Assembly: GCA_036245525.1 (NCBI GenBank)
Contig: BTPG01000002.1
Span: 167,111,501 to 167,175,500 of the forward strand
Origin: Semisulcospira habei
Taxonomy: Eukaryota > Mollusca > Gastropoda > Semisulcospiridae
Reading direction: 5' to 3'
Length of the DNA stretch: 64,000 nt
The position numbers and the translations under genes were made by a program. Shown one piece after another: positions 1-10,265 of this stretch. Every line of letters begins with the position of its first letter. Within the stretch, counting starts at the first letter, position 1. A model generated the notes under the pieces. The model had not been told where the DNA came from, made no database searches, and was given only the letters and a program-made list of their open reading frames with translations.

Positions 1-19
1 CCCGCTGTACGTCAACTTT

Positions 20-1108
20 GTGGATTATGAGAAAGCATTTGACAGCGTGGACCGAGAGACTCTGTGGAAACTCCTACGACACTACGGTGTACCCACAAAG
101 CTCGTCCGCCTGATCAAGAGCAGCTACGATGGCATGACATGTCGCGTGATCCACGAAGGGCAGTTCACCAGAGAGCTCCAGGTCAGAACTGGTGTCAGGC
201 AGGGGTGTCTGCTGTCTCCGTTCCTCTTCCTACTGGCCATAGACTGGGTCATGAAGATGACCACAGAGCACAGACGAAGTGGAATACAGTGGACACTGTG
301 GACACAGCTTGACGACCTCGATTTTGCAGACGACTTGGCATTACTGTCCCACACTCATCAACAAATGCAGGACAAGACCACGAGGCTTGCTGACATCTCG
401 TCCCAAGTGGGCCTCACCATTCACAAACAGAAAACAAAGACAATGAGGCTGAACGCAACCAGGGAAGAACCAGTCTTGCTTGCTGGCACCCCGTTGGAGG
501 AGGTGGAGTCCTTCACCTATCTCGGGAGCATCATAGACAAAAAAGGCGGCACTGATGCAGATGTCAGAGCACGAATCGGTAAAGCCAGAGCAGCCTTTCT
601 CCAGTTGAAAAAAGTGTGGAGTTCCAGAGAGCTGTCACAACACACCAAAGTCCGGATTTTCAACTCCAATGTAAAAGCAGTTCTCCTATATGGAGCAGAG
701 ACATGGAGATTGACAAAAACCACAGTCAACAGAGTACAGACCTTCATGAACAGTTGCCTTAGAAGAATTTTGAAAATCCACTGGCCAGAGAAGATCAGCA
801 ACGTCAGACTCTGGGAGAGAACAGAGCAGATAACAGCAGAAAATGAAATTGGGCAAAGAAGATGGGGATGGATCAGTCACAGTCTGAGAAAGCCAGCTTC
901 CAGTATCACTAGGCAGGCATTGTCATGGAACCCCCAGGGAAAGAGGAAAAGAGGTAGGCCGAGAAACTCCTGGCGTCGAGACCTCCAAGCAGACATCAAG
1001 AGACTGGGAACCACCTGGAGTAGAATCGAAGGAGAAGCACAGGACAGGAGTTGCTGGAGGTCCCTCGTCGACGGCCTATACCCGGGTAGGGGTGACAGGC
1101 GTAAGTAA
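20..1108 (+). CDS. RTE-like LINE reverse transcriptase, 3' part
   Basis: This frame is the C-terminal two thirds of a non-LTR retrotransposon polymerase that copies element RNA at a nicked target. It enters from the window edge already inside the RT domain (YEKAFDSVDR near residue 3). It continues through the RT core GVRQGCLLSP and the catalytic FADD (about residue 102), then the typical YLGSII and LLYGAETW thumb blocks, and ends in a basic tail ([16 protein letters not shown]). The stop is followed directly by a short TAAG repeat (1103-1117), the tail type of RTE-like elements. No frameshift is visible, so this copy was inserted recently or is only 5'-truncated outside the window. The RTE assignment rests on general resemblance of the RT and of the linked endonuclease; exact clade is unproven. 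Confidence 0.85.
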   Translation: MDYEKAFDSVDRETLWKLLRHYGVPTKLVRLIKSSYDGMTCRVIHEGQFTRELQVRTGVRQGCLLSPFLFLLAIDWVMKMTTEHRRSGIQWTLWTQLDDLDFADDLALLSHTHQQMQDKTTRLADISSQVGLTIHKQKTKTMRLNATREEPVLLAGTPLEEVESFTYLGSIIDKKGGTDADVRARIGKARAAFLQLKKVWSSRELSQHTKVRIFNSNVKAVLLYGAETWRLTKTTVNRVQTFMNSCLRRILKIHWPEKISNVRLWERTEQITAENEIGQRRWGWISHSLRKPASSITRQALSWNPQGKRKRGRPRNSWRRDLQADIKRLGTTWSRIEGEAQDRSCWRSLVDGLYPGRGDRRK

Positions 1109-1117
1109 GTAAGTAAG

Positions 1118-1828
1118 ATGGTGATGTCTCGCTCCGCACATTTGTCCAAGGCACTCTGGAGTCGGTTGTAGAACTCTTGTTTCTCTTCCTCGTCACTGTC
1201 ATTAGTGGGCGCATAACACTGGATGACGTTCAGCTTGAGCTTTTTCTTGGTTCTAAAGGCTGCTGTGATAATTCTTGGCCCAAGAGGTTCCCAGCCCATC
1301 AGCGCTCTCTGTGCCACTGGTGACAGCATGAATGCTACACCTTCTGTATGGGGGGCATTCTCCTCTTCATGACCTGAATACAGAATCATCTCCCCACTTA
1401 ACAGCCTTTTCTGGCCAGACTGCGTCCATCTGGCTTCACTGATACCTAGCAGGGAAAGGTTGTACTTTTGCATTTCCGCTGCTATCTGGGCGGCCTTGCC
1501 GCTCTGGTACATAGTCTTGACGTTCCATGTGCCCATGGTTGTATCCCTGGATAGAGACAGGCGGCTCGGTCCTGTGGCTTCCGAAGACTTCCGGCTTTCA
1601 CCACAGGACGTCATAAGTCTTCTGGTAGAAGAACCTTCCTCCTCCAGGAAAGGAATTACTGTTAGTCTTTTCGTCGGCGTTTTTGTAGCTATTTCCTTTT
1701 TTGCAAGTTGGGGAAGCTACCCCCATGCCCAACCCCCTTACTAGGAGGACCAGGGGTTTTCTGTCGGGGTCACCTTCCCTTACACCATGTTGGTTCACGG
1801 CACCTTATTTCATTCGGTGCACCCCTTT
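1118..1828 (-). mobile_element. RTE-like LINE 5' part: 5' leader and endonuclease start
   Basis: Read on the minus strand, this is a 5' leader followed by an apurinic-type endonuclease domain. The reading frame starts near 1533 with GTWNVKTMYQSG, then has the EAR (ISEARW) and YAPTND blocks of the EEP nuclease fold. The coding sequence stops abruptly at 1118, where it abuts the TAAG tail of the plus-strand copy on the left. The likeliest reading is that the plus-strand copy jumped into the endonuclease of this older minus-strand copy, whose remainder would lie left of position 1. The leader (about 1620-1828) matches the 5' ends of the short derivatives at 40.2 and 54.3 kb but is truncated at about 1828, next to DIRS sequence. 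Confidence 0.8.
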
Positions 1829-1836
1829 ATGTCGAG

Positions 1837-2015
1837 GTAAGGCCTTGGATACTGCCCCGGCCAGGAGTCCAGGAATTTTCCTGACCGGCCGCGGCACTGC
1901 CCTGTGGATACTTTGTTTGACTCGTATTTCGAAAAAGAATTCATGGCGCGTTCGTATCTGACCACGTGGCCTGTTGTGTTCCTCTTACGCCGTACCTCTC
2001 CTCTGTTTGTTGCAG
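1837..2015 (+). other. Putative 5'-leader intron of DIRS A
   Basis: A consensus donor (GAG|GTAAGG) at 1837 and an acceptor (TTTGTTGCAG) ending at 2015 sit directly before the ORF1 ATG at 2017. The same donor/acceptor arrangement recurs in the other four DIRS copies of the window. Splicing itself is inferred, not shown. Confidence 0.55.
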
Positions 2016-2016
2016 T

Positions 2017-3870
2017 ATGCAAGTTCAGACGTGCCGGCGGTGTGGAGATTTTCAGTGGCCCACTGACACGCACTCTGTCTGCCTCCCGTGTTCCGGCTGC
2101 TCTTCTTCTCCGATGTGCAACATGTGTGCCCCGTGGCGGGAGCTCTAATGGTCGCAGTTATAGGGGTTTTACCGCAGGGAATGACCCGCTGCCCCCCAGG
2201 ACCCACGCTCGCAGTTGGGTAGTCTGTCCGCCAGGAACACCCATTCTGCTCCTACGCCTTCTGCCATCACCGGCCCACGGCTTGCGTTGTCTGATGTTGT
2301 GGTGTCCGTGACCTGCTCAGCCCAGCCGCCATCTCTGCGCCCGGTCTTCTCGCCTGCGACGCTCCCCCCACTCTCTGTGACTGGTCGTGGGCAACGGAGC
2401 GCGGTGCCCCTCCTCCCCTCCGGATGCGCCAGCTGAGGCGAGAGGCGCCCCAGCGCACAGCGGCAACACGACCGAGTCACGGTGGTGAGCACACACATGA
2501 GTACACGCCGTTTTTTGTCGATTCCTTCCTCTGCAGGGCTGTCCGCAACGGTTACGAGTACCGTGCCTCGGCGCCTTTGCTCACCCTTTCCCTTGGCAGC
2601 TCGGCAAGTGCGACCTTCCTCCACGGCCCGCGGGGACTCGGTGGCTGTATGGTCCCCTTCCGTGGATCCTACCTTCGCTTCCTCGGTGCGGCGCCCTTCC
2701 TCCAGGGACCGCCTCTCCCGCCCGCCCCACCGCCTTTCCTCGCCTCATCGTTCCCTGAGGGGCTCCCACCGCACACTCCCCCGCGCCGCTCCACCTTCAC
2801 GTGATTCTTCGCGGGACCATCCCCGCTCATGCTCGAGACTTGCGTGTTCTGAGGTAGGCGCTTTCCATTTTCATGTTGTTGAATTGGCTGGGGGGGAGCT
2901 CGCGACCTTCCGGGCCCAGTCCCTCTCTACGTCGCCGGCCGCCGTTGGCTTCCCCTCTTCCCCGGGATTCCCTTTTGCTTGCCTCCCGCTCCCCTTCGCC
3001 ACGCTCGAGCATTCCTCTGGGTGCAGCCTCCATGGAGAACGTGATTAGCTTGCACCCAGAAGACTCCGCTTCAGCCTTGTGGTCCTCTGGCGACCGCTCT
3101 TACTCTTCTGGGCGTGAGGAGGCGGCCTGTTCCCCTCCCCTCTCGTCGTTCTGCGGCTCCTCCCCTCCCGCCCGCGGCGCTCCTGGATCCGATGTGTATG
3201 CGGCCTTGGTCGCGGCTGCTCGGCTGATTTCGGGCTTCCTCCCTGCAGACGTGTGCCTCCCACCCCACCCCTCAAGCGGAAGTCCTTGGCTCTTGTGGAT
3301 GCCCACCTCCAGCCCAAACGGTTTAAGTCGCTCCCGCAGCCCCCCGGTTTTCAGGACATCACGGAGGTCTTTAATTTGCACCTCGGACAGGGGCGACTTG
3401 GCGACAAGCACTTTTTCTTGGACTTTCGCTGGTTGGAGGACTTTGATCTTACCTTCTGACAGCGCTGGTATAATGGATATTCGCCCTTCTTCCTCTGTCC
3501 CCTTCCGGCGGTGGACTTAGACGCGGAGACCCTAGCGGGTGGCAGAGCCACGGTTCGGCGGCTCATGCCACCCGGCCTTGATACTACGGCGGTTCACATG
3601 CGGAATACCCTCGCATGTTCCAGTTTTCTGGAACTGGCAACGCAGGCTATCGTTCGTTGCACTGATGAGTCCAGGCGCTCCAGCAACTCCCAGTTACAGG
3701 TGGTGGCCAATCGGGCGGCTTACCACGCCTCTGCTCTTGCCTTCACAGGCGCGGTCAATTGAGATCTGATGCGCCGCGACAGCCTCCTTCGCTGTTGTCC
3801 CGGCCTACCTCTCTCAGTCAAGATGCAACTTTTGCCAGTCCCCCGTTGGTGGCTCTCAGCTCTTCAGTCC
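2017..3870 (+). pseudogene. DIRS A ORF1 (Cys-rich, Ser/Arg-rich Gag-like), degraded
   Basis: The reading frame opens with the Cys/His domain shared by all DIRS copies here (MQVQTCRRCGDFQWP, then [10 protein letters not shown] and CNMC) but stops at 2146. Later pieces in shifting frames still match ORF1 of the copy at 54.9 kb: a Ser/Arg/Pro-rich middle (2500-3050), SALWSSGDR-type and KRKSLALVDA segments (3050-3330), LPQPPGFQDI (about 3340) and RNTLACSSFLELATQAIVR (about 3600). Several frameshifts and stops mean it cannot be translated as a unit. The role is presumed to be nucleic-acid or particle binding, by analogy with other retrotransposon first frames. Confidence 0.7.
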
Positions 3871-4149
3871 GACTTGGCGGCAGGTGAAGGAATCCTACAA
3901 GAACCTGTGGCTCAGTGCACCTAGAAGTGACCGCCGTCGCTTTCCCCTCATCCGCAGGATGGGGGGGTCACGCCCTGCGGTTCCCCAGACCTGCCTTGCG
4001 GACCCCAGCTGGAACCGCTTCCCGGTTTGGTCGACAGCCTCATTTCGGTCGCCCCCGCGCGGCCCTGTCCGCTTCCGCCCCCGCCTGGCCCTGGGGCTCT
4101 CGGCGGCCCGGGTGCGGGGATCCAGTGACGCTACCCCGTCTTGGCCTCC

Positions 4150-5125
4150 GCCAATGCCTGTTGGGTCTCCAGTCGGCGGGAGGTTAGCACTGCACAGCGA
4201 CGAGTGGCAGCCACTACTGCTGGACGACCCTTGGATTCTTTCTGTAGTCACGGACGGACTGCGCCTAACGTTCCAACGACCCCCTCTGCTCCTCCACTTG
4301 CCCTTGTGGACACAGTGCCCGGTAGACCATGCTTCAGGTTGAGCTCGCGGCCCTACTCAGTAAGGCCACCACGGAGGTGGTGGCACATCACGACTCGTCA
4401 GCCTTCTACAGCCACCTCTTCATCGTGCCGAAGCCGGGCGGCAGGCGACGCCCGATCATCAACTTGTTGGCGCTCAACAAGTTCATCTCAGCCCCCCCCC
4501 CCCCCCCTTCCGCATGGAGACCGCACAGGCGCTGCTGGCCGCCGTCCAACCCCTGGACTTTGCTGTCAGTCTCGCTCTCACAGACGCTTACTTCCATGTC
4601 CCGATCCACCCGTCGTCGCGGCGCTTCCTCCGCTTCGCCTTCGACGGACAGGTTTTTCAGTTCCGCGCCCTCCCCTTCGGACTCAACCTCAGCCCCTGGG
4701 TCTTCATGAGACTTATGGATGCCATCATGGCAGGGCCCATCGGTCGGCCTTCAGCCCCTCGGTCCAACTACATGGATGACCTCCTCGACCTGTTCGCGAT
4801 GAGATGGAACAGACAGCTACCGGTCTTTGTGTCTTCCATTGCGGACCCTCTCGCGTGGCCTACGCCTATCCCCCCACGGTTCTGATCCTCAAGATCATTC
4901 AGAAGCTCTGGGGTTGCAAAGCGGTCCTCCTCCTGGTCACCCCGTTCAACTGGGCCAAGAGTTGGACGACTGACCTGTTAAGCCTCGTCATGGAGCCCCC
5001 CGTGACGCTGCCGTCGCCTTGCACAATGTTGAAGCAGCCCCGACAAGCCCTCTTCCACTCGTGCCCGGAGAGGCTAGCCATACACGCCTGGCGGTTGTGC
5101 GGGCGGCCCTCGCAGCGCGATTTTA
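4150..5125 (+). pseudogene. DIRS A RT fused by deletion to methyltransferase-like region
   Basis: RT blocks are readable in two frames: PKPGGRRRPIINLLALNKF near 4430, ALTDAYFHVP near 4575, and [23 protein letters not shown] followed by NYMDDLLDLF at 4650-4795. The catalytic YMDD-type box runs straight into the LFAMRWNRQLPVF segment, which in the intact copy lies more than 900 bases further on. The entire RNase H domain has therefore been lost by an internal deletion at about 4784. The downstream part (4785-5120) corresponds to the Dam-methyltransferase-like region known in DIRS elements. A run of C at 4497-4507 adds a frameshift. Confidence 0.75.
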
Positions 5126-5178
5126 CTCGCATGCAGCGGTGAAAGCTATCGCTGCAGCCCACAGACCTTCCACCTGCA

Positions 5179-6159
5179 GTGTACGAGGGGAAGTGGCGCG
5201 TCCTGAAGTCCTGGTGCGCGGCTCGATGCCTTTCCCCCACGACGCTGACCATGCCACGCCTGGCCGATTTCTTCTTATGTCTTTTTGAGGACCAGCATTT
5301 GGCACCCATCACCATCCGGGGATACCTGGCTATGATCGCTGACACTTACCGATACTTGGGGCGTAGCGACCCAGGCGCGTGCAAAGATCTTTCGGACCTG
5401 ATGGCCCATTTTGAGCTCCGTCGTCCGGTTCCGCGCTCACTGGTGCCCCGCTGGGACCTTCCCTGGGTGCTCACGTGGCTCAACTCCGAGTGGTTTGAGC
5501 CCCTGACACTGGCCCCACTGGCCGACGTTACCAGGAACACTTGCTTCCTCCTTGCTCTCGCCACAGCAGCGCGAGTTAGTGAGCTGCATGCCCACTCCAT
5601 AAAGCCCGCCTGCCTGCAGTTCCGGACAGATGGCACCGTACAGCTCCTCACGAACCCGGTTTTTCTCACCAAGAACAGGCTCTCCTCAGCCAGGGCACAG
5701 GTGATCAACATCCGGCCGCTGCCGGCCGCTTCCCAGTCACAGGAGTCCCGCCAACAGGACCCTGTCTGGGCCTTAAAGATATACCTTCGCAGGACGAAGC
5801 CTTTTCGGAGAGGCCGATCCCGCCTTTTTCTGCCCTTGAATCGTGGCAGGACGGACATTACTGCGCAGACTATCTCTTCATGGTTGCGGTGGGTCATTCG
5901 CTCCGCTTACGAGGATCTCTCCCCCGCAGGGACCAAGCGGATGCGAATTCAGGCACACAAAATCAGAGCTGTCTCGACCAGCCTCGCCTTTGACTGCAAC
6001 TGCACGGTACGGGACATTGTCGCCTCAGTAGGATGGCGAGCTGAATCCACCTTTGCCCGTTTTTATCTGCGTGACCTCTCAAGCCAGCGGAACAACCTGG
6101 CCCTGGTGGGCGACGTCTCGGCGGCTCAACACTCCCTGCCGGCACGCCAGGTGCCTTAG
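5179..6159 (+). CDS. DIRS A tyrosine recombinase
   Basis: An open frame of 326 codons encodes the whole core and catalytic domains of a DIRS tyrosine recombinase, the enzyme that joins the circular DNA intermediate to the genome. Visible landmarks are the N-terminal core (YEGKWRVLKSWC), the first catalytic Arg in AARVSELH (about residue 135), the HxxR box in AHKIRAVSTS (about residue 268) and the nucleophilic Tyr in FARFYLRDL (about residue 300). All four catalytic positions are present and no stop interrupts the frame, although the rest of the element is decayed. The frame opens at a GTG, and the true protein probably began upstream in a frame now broken just before 5179. Confidence 0.88.
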   Translation: MYEGKWRVLKSWCAARCLSPTTLTMPRLADFFLCLFEDQHLAPITIRGYLAMIADTYRYLGRSDPGACKDLSDLMAHFELRRPVPRSLVPRWDLPWVLTWLNSEWFEPLTLAPLADVTRNTCFLLALATAARVSELHAHSIKPACLQFRTDGTVQLLTNPVFLTKNRLSSARAQVINIRPLPAASQSQESRQQDPVWALKIYLRRTKPFRRGRSRLFLPLNRGRTDITAQTISSWLRWVIRSAYEDLSPAGTKRMRIQAHKIRAVSTSLAFDCNCTVRDIVASVGWRAESTFARFYLRDLSSQRNNLALVGDVSAAQHSLPARQVP

Positions 6160-6681
6160 GTAACGCTTAACTGAAATTGTGAGGTGTTGATCCCAGCCTT
6201 TTTCACTAATGCGTCCAAAAGCGGGGTGTTTCGGCGGCACCCTCCTCCTTTTCGTTATTCTTCCATATAGTAATGCCATCGGTAATGTTTTTCAAGGAAA
6301 CAAATGTATTTTTCTCTAAAATGTATTTTTTCAAGAAATAAATTTTTCTCTAAAATGTATTTTTTCGAAAAATACTTACTGACGGCATTACTACTAGGAA
6401 TACTTTGCTTAGCTTAACAATTTTAGCCCCCAAAAAATTCGTTTATGTTACCACAGGGGAGGCAATCACTAGGGGTGTCGTTACCAGGACACCCAGGGTT
6501 GCCTCCCCTCCTCCCTATCCAGTGGCGCGCTCACCGTTTCCCGGCAGTCTCTGACTCTTAGCTCGACTGCGGCAAGTGGGGAAGGTGGGAGGGACCTCTG
6601 AGTAATGCCGTCAGTAAGTATTTTTCGAAAAAATACATTTTAGAGAAAATTTTATTTATTTCCTCAAAATCATTACTGACG

Positions 6682-7536
6682 CAGACCTGCCTACCTCAGA
6701 TTTTCAGTTTCAGTATTCTGACTGGCAAAATGTGGTATTCTGGGACCAAAATTCGTATAACATTTGATTATTAAAGTACCGATAACACACTGATCTATTT
6801 TTAACAAAAAGTGAAATGGCTGACCTTTGGCGATCTTAGAATCAGGAAACATTGTCTGAAACATGGCTGTCATTCTGTCTGCTGTGGCAATTGGTAGGTT
6901 GCATTCAGCAATAAACTGCACCATGCATACTTCAGCATCTGTGACTTGCCGAGTGAATTCTTTTTTGCTATCCTCTGAGCTGATCTGCTTTTTGAATAAA
7001 GCTGTAATGTTTTGTGTCTTTGGAAGATTCTTCCACTGACGTTCAGCTGTTCTGTGATTTTGGCAACATGCCTCTCACAATCACTACGTCCACCGTGATC
7101 ACAACTAAAATCTCTGACACACGCCAAGCAGTGGACGACCGTCGGCCCCTTCTTAGACTGCACAAGAAATTGCCACTCATCCGTGTATGAAGACAAGAAT
7201 GTCTGCTGTCGTTTAGGCTTCTTCCCCTTTGAAACCGACGTTGACGCTTCATCCATTTCATCGTCAGTTTCATGGGCTCTTATTTTCTTGGCACCCGTGG
7301 CAGACATGGTTGAACTTAACGTAGTAATCTCCGACGGCGAAAAGTTTCAATTGTTTCTTACTTAAGTATGGCGCCGTGTGAAACACGAATCGTTTTAAAA
7401 CCCAAAACAAACGTCTTATTACCACAAAAAAAAAAAAGTGCCAAAATTCGTATTTTTTAAGACCTTTGCGTATTTTCGTATTCTAGGTCTAAAATCCGTA
7501 AAAATACGGAAAAATCCGTAACGGTAGGCAGGTCTG
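6682..7536 (-). mobile_element. Small BED-finger DNA transposon with 14-bp inverted ends
   Basis: The ends are CAGACCTGCCTACC at 6682 and its inverse ending at 7536. They are flanked by the direct repeat CTGACG at 6676-6681 and 7537-7542, which is explained by duplication of the DIRS sequence TTACTGACGGCATTAC. Inside, on the minus strand, lies a broken gene with a BED-type zinc finger. At 855 bp it is probably a deleted, non-autonomous relative of hAT-like elements. A 6-bp duplication is shorter than the 8 bp usual for hAT, so the superfamily is uncertain. Confidence 0.7.
6691..7307 (-). pseudogene. BED/hAT-like zinc-finger transposase fragment
   Basis: The minus-strand frame starts at 7307 (MSATGAKKIRAHE) and carries a Lys-rich segment. 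A BED-like finger follows: QTFLSSYTDEW, VVHCLACVRDFSC, then HGGRSDCERHV, with Cys, Cys, His spacing typical of these DNA-binding fingers (about residues 36-80). A frameshift near 7030 moves the continuing sequence into other frames; CNLPIATADRMTAMFQ (6890-6920) and MFPDSKIAKG are recognisably the next block of the same protein family. The catalytic core is absent. It cannot encode an active transposase. Confidence 0.6.
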
Positions 7537-7686
7537 CTGACGGCATTACTACTAGGAAGAATGGCGAAAAGGAGGAGGGTGCTGCAGTTCCTGGGCCACC
7601 TGTCCCACGCCCATGTGCCTCTGCGGGTCAGTAAAATGAGGGTCCCACCCTACGCGCCACTCCCGACAATTTTAGCTAGGCGTTAC

Positions 7687-8013
7687 CTACGGCGCCCAAG
7701 GCGCCTGGAGGGAGTGCTGCGCTGCTGATATGTCCCCCAGTAAGGCCAGGTTGTCGCGCAGGCCGGATAGATCTCCTAGGTAGAGGCGGGCGAAGATAGA
7801 TTCGGTCCGCCAACCCACGGCTGCCACAATGTCGCTGACAGCGCAGTTGGAGTCAAAGGCGATGCTCGTTGCCACTGCTCCGACTTTCTGTGCCCCGATA
7901 CGCTGCGTGTCTTGCTTTGTGCAGGGGCGAGCTCTTTGTATGCCTCCCGGATCACCTAGCGGAGCCAGGATCAGATCGTCTGTGCCCGGAGCCAAGGGCA
8001 GGAATAGGCGCAA
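7687..8013 (-). pseudogene. DIRS A' tyrosine recombinase C-terminus
   Basis: On the minus strand this frame retains the last third of the recombinase: a degraded HxxR region (AQKVGAVATSIAF, where the His has become Gln and the Arg is lost) and the end block VGWRTESIFARLYLGDL with the nucleophilic Tyr. The conserved C-terminus AALLGDISAAQHSLQAP-like sequence matches the other DIRS copies. Upstream homology fades into decayed sequence beyond 8013. It is inactive by loss of catalytic residues. Confidence 0.75.
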
Positions 8014-9780
8014 GCACCCTTGTAGTGGCTTAGTTCTGCGCAGGTAACTTTAAGCGCCCTGACGGGGTTATGTAAGCGGGATTCCCCATCCTGCTCTGTT
8101 GTCCTGACATGTAGAGTAGTTGGAAGGCAGCCGGGTGTAGTAACACTCCTTACGCTGCCGCTGACCCTGCCACAAGGGGAATCTGTGCGTACGTTGAGCT
8201 GACCTCCGAAGCGCCATGTCCATTGAGTGCTGGCCTGATCTCTGCACGACCGGCAGAAGTGCTACACGAAGAAACCCTGACCTTTAGTAGCCGGAGCGCA
8301 CCCGTACCTTCCGTAGTGTAAGCCCTTGTCGAGTTGCCGGCACGCACCCGTACCTTCCGTAGCGTAAGCCATTGTTTCCATCTGACGAGCACCAGCTGCA
8401 CCGCCATCAACTCCAGCCAGCAGATGTATCTGCCTGCGTGTTCACTCGGCGCTATCCCGCTGTTATCATCAACTCCAGCCAGCGGATGTATCTGCCTGCG
8501 TGTTCCCCTGTTGCTATCCCGCTGTTATCAGTCAGGCACTCCCTGCCTAGGCGGCAAACTGGGTGCTGGTCCCCTGTCGGACTTGCCTCCGATGCCCTGG
8601 AATCCGCGTCGGCGACATTGCGTCAGCCAGGAGTCCGGGTCCTCCCACGCTTCGCCAACTGGTTCCAGAGGGCCGACCGTCCAAGTAGTTGCAAGCGCAG
8701 GGCCGAAGCTACTAGTAAGCGCCAAAGCCGACACTAGATGTCACCTAGTCTCCGGGTCCACGATCTGTCAGGGCCTACTGTAGCCTGTCGGGCATCAGGG
8801 TCTCAGCTCACCTCCGAGGCCTCCTTCTAGGCAGGGCATCACCAAGTTGCTCTGTAGCCAAAGCTTCTATCTCACCACCGCTGACTGGAGTGAGTGGAGA
8901 CAATCCTGCCGAGGTGACAAGGGATCCTGTGCTTTTGCCTATCGTCTGCCAAGTCAGTCCCACAGAAGAATGTCCTCGTGCGGAGCCTTCCACCGCTGTT
9001 ATCCCAAAAGACGGGCGAGCGTGGAACCTGTCACAACAGCAAGTCCCTTCATGTCCCGTCGCCGCCGGCGATCTCCGCCAAGGAGTAGGCTGCGGGGTGG
9101 TACACCATCCTAAAGACTGTCACTAGCTCCTTGCGTGTCCCGCTCCGACGGACCGAGGCTGCAAAGTCCCAGGTGTTTTCCAGACACTTGCTAACGGAAG
9201 GCTTCACTCTCTCGATGAAACCCCGCATCCGCTAGGGGGAAGCGAACCCTGGGTGCAGTCCTGTCCAAGCCTCACTTCCGCTTCCTCGCGTCCGAGTCTG
9301 TAGTCTGCGGGGAGCCGCCGACAGCATCCACGCCTCCTTATCCACCACTAGCACAGTACCGCCCCGAAGAGACTCCACATCACTGCCTGAGGAAGTAGAT
9401 GTTCATCCTCTCTGGTCATCGGGAGTCTTCAGAAGAACCTCTGTTGTCCAGCGCCGTCTAGCCGAGTGGTCGCCCAATGCCTCCGCTAGATCCCGAAGTC
9501 TGCGAGGGAGCGACGTGACGCACTGGGCCACTCGATGCGTCAGTCATCATTGCAGCCTTCCTCTCAGGGTGATGACGGCCAGCGGAATGACGCGATGAAC
9601 CCAGACGCTTCGTCCAAAGAGCAGCGAATCTGCAATGTGTTGGAGCGCCCCGACCGTCTGCTAGGCGTGCCCGTTGTCTACCCTCACTCCGAACCACGTC
9701 CTCCGGATGTAGACTTAGCGCCTCCTCGACCTCCGGTTGTGGATGTAGGCCACCACTGTCGAGCTGTCGGAGATTACGCG
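8014..9780 (-). other. Decayed interior of DIRS A'
   Basis: GC-rich sequence without a supported gene. By position between the recombinase and RNase H remnants it should derive from the recombinase N-terminus and methyltransferase-like region of the minus-strand DIRS copy, but I recognise no continuous domain. It carries short direct duplications at 8290-8375 and 8405-8531. Confidence 0.5.
8405..8531. repeat. Direct duplication, 63-64 bp unit x2
   Basis: ATCAACTCCAGCCAGC-GATGTATCTGCCTGCGTG occurs at about 8406 and again at about 8468, each followed by GCTATCCCGCTGTTATCA. A shorter duplication (GCACCCGTACCTTCCGTAG) lies just upstream at 8288 and 8342. Confidence 0.75.
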
Positions 9781-9784
9781 TACT

Positions 9785-10265
9785 CCTGCCCCAAGATACG
9801 CTGCTCCCACCCAGAGAGAGCGCGAGTCACACTGCTTTCCCTCCAGCCTGTAGAAGTGTTAGACGGCTTGATCCCTCGTCCACTTACGAGGATATCCTGA
9901 CTTGTGAGCCGCTGCTTCCACTCGGACAGAATGCGTGGCACACTGTTTCATCTCCAGCCTGTTGATGTATTTGTCCGCTTGATCTTTCATCCAATATGAG
10001 GATCCTGACTCGTGAAACGCTGCTTCGCACGGAGAGAGCGCGAGCCGCCCTGCTTCATCTGCGACCTGTTGAGGTGTTTGACGGCTTGATCTCTCGTCCA
10101 ACGGCGAGGATATCTTGACCTGTGTGCCGCTGCTTCCCGGCGAGAACGCGAAGCACACTGCTTCCAATTCCAGCCTGTTGATGTTTTTCCACTTGATCCC
10201 TCGTCCCCTACGAGGATCCTGACCTGCGAGACCCTGCTCCCACTCAGAAGAGAGCAAGACCCACT
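9785..10265 (-). repeat. About 109-bp tandem array derived from RNase H sequence
   Basis: Four to five imperfect units begin at about 9847, 9958, 10065 and 10174, each with CCTGT(T/A)GA, then CTTGATC and CTCGTCC, then GAGGAT, and finally CGCTGCT. On the minus strand each unit translates to a DQADKYINRLEMK-like segment. This matches the [12 protein letters not shown]ase H block of the intact DIRS copy at 58.1 kb, so a piece of the RNase H domain has been amplified in tandem. Confidence 0.75.

Noticed and set aside
877..1117. Extension of the endonuclease frame (minus) to 877
   Set aside because: Beyond 1118 the frame reads through the reverse complement of the other LINE's tail and 3' end; it is an accidental fusion.
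5179..6159. Bacterial or phage integrase, or Crypton
   Set aside because: The recombinase is linked to RT/RNase H, inverted terminal repeats and a complementary region, which defines DIRS.
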